Source: Desulfobacterales bacterium
Lineage (GTDB): Bacteria; Desulfobacterota; Desulfobacteria; Desulfobacterales; JAUCGF01
DNA length: 5,180 nucleotides
NCBI GenBank assembly: GCA_029940345.1
Contig: JAOZRC010000437.1
Location: 1-5,180 of the forward strand
Direction: 5' to 3'
Shown here: one piece after another, positions 5,171 to 5,180 of the stretch
Layout of the letters: each line of letters starts with the position of its first letter
Numbering within the stretch: position 1 is the first letter of the stretch
Notes under the pieces: model-generated
Databases searched by the model: none
Seen by the model: the letters and a program-made list of their open reading frames with translations, nothing else
Told to the model about the DNA's origin: nothing
Translations under genes and position numbers: made by a program

Positions 5171-5180
5171 GATCTGTTCA

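Larger units (their letters stand above)
4519..5180. other. Gene-poor, repeat-rich intergenic region
   Basis: No credible coding sequence lies here on either strand. The longest minus-strand frame (4825-5010) runs through repeat DNA and has no family resemblance. The region holds a weak candidate promoter for the kinase operon, a MITE-like inverted repeat, a rightward promoter, a full copy of the 140-bp element, a 30-bp palindrome and two solo repeat units. Between 4520 and 4625, and between 4800 and 4860, I see only AT-rich sequence without recognisable signals. Confidence 0.7.

Overview
The window holds three protein-coding genes, all on the minus strand, separated by repeat-rich non-coding DNA. 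No RNA gene, transposase or complete CRISPR array is visible. The organism cannot be identified securely. The gene content suggests a free-living, signalling-rich Gram-negative bacterium: soluble PAS-containing histidine kinases, a response-regulator-first hybrid kinase, and a PAS domain with a C-x10-C-x2-C-P cluster. From memory such genes are common in Desulfobacterota-like and related candidate-phylum bacteria; that placement is an inference.

Layout in + coordinates. Positions 1-212 are AT-rich non-coding DNA with degenerate heptamers, AT-rich inverted repeats and a GC-rich hairpin. Positions 213-1328 (-) encode a SprT-like zinc metalloprotease fused to DUF2786. Positions 1374-1513 are a 140-bp palindromic repeat element. 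Positions 1557-3041 (-) encode a REC-PAS-HisKA-HATPase protein, and 3043-4518 (-) a PAS-PAS-HisKA-HATPase kinase. Positions 4519-5180 have no credible gene. They hold a weak candidate promoter for the kinases, a roughly 101-bp MITE-like element, a near-consensus sigma70-type promoter facing right, a second copy of the 140-bp element in inverted orientation, and two solo end units of the same family.

The two kinases form a tight operon, transcribed 4518 to 1557, with one base between the stop of the first and the GTG start of the second. The second gene's Shine-Dalgarno lies inside the first gene. A reasonable model is a cytoplasmic phosphorelay in which the Cys-cluster PAS kinase phosphorylates the receiver of the second protein, which then modulates that protein's own kinase core. 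No DNA-binding output regulator is in the window, so the final target is unknown.

The most unusual structure is the repeat family. The two 140-bp copies align without gaps (about 103 of 140 identical by hand count) and sit as an inverted pair on either side of the kinase operon. Each copy contains a near-perfect long inverted repeat whose arms are themselves small hairpins, and both ends carry GGCATCCTTCAT-like termini. The metalloprotease lies outside the pair and looks functionally unrelated to the kinases.
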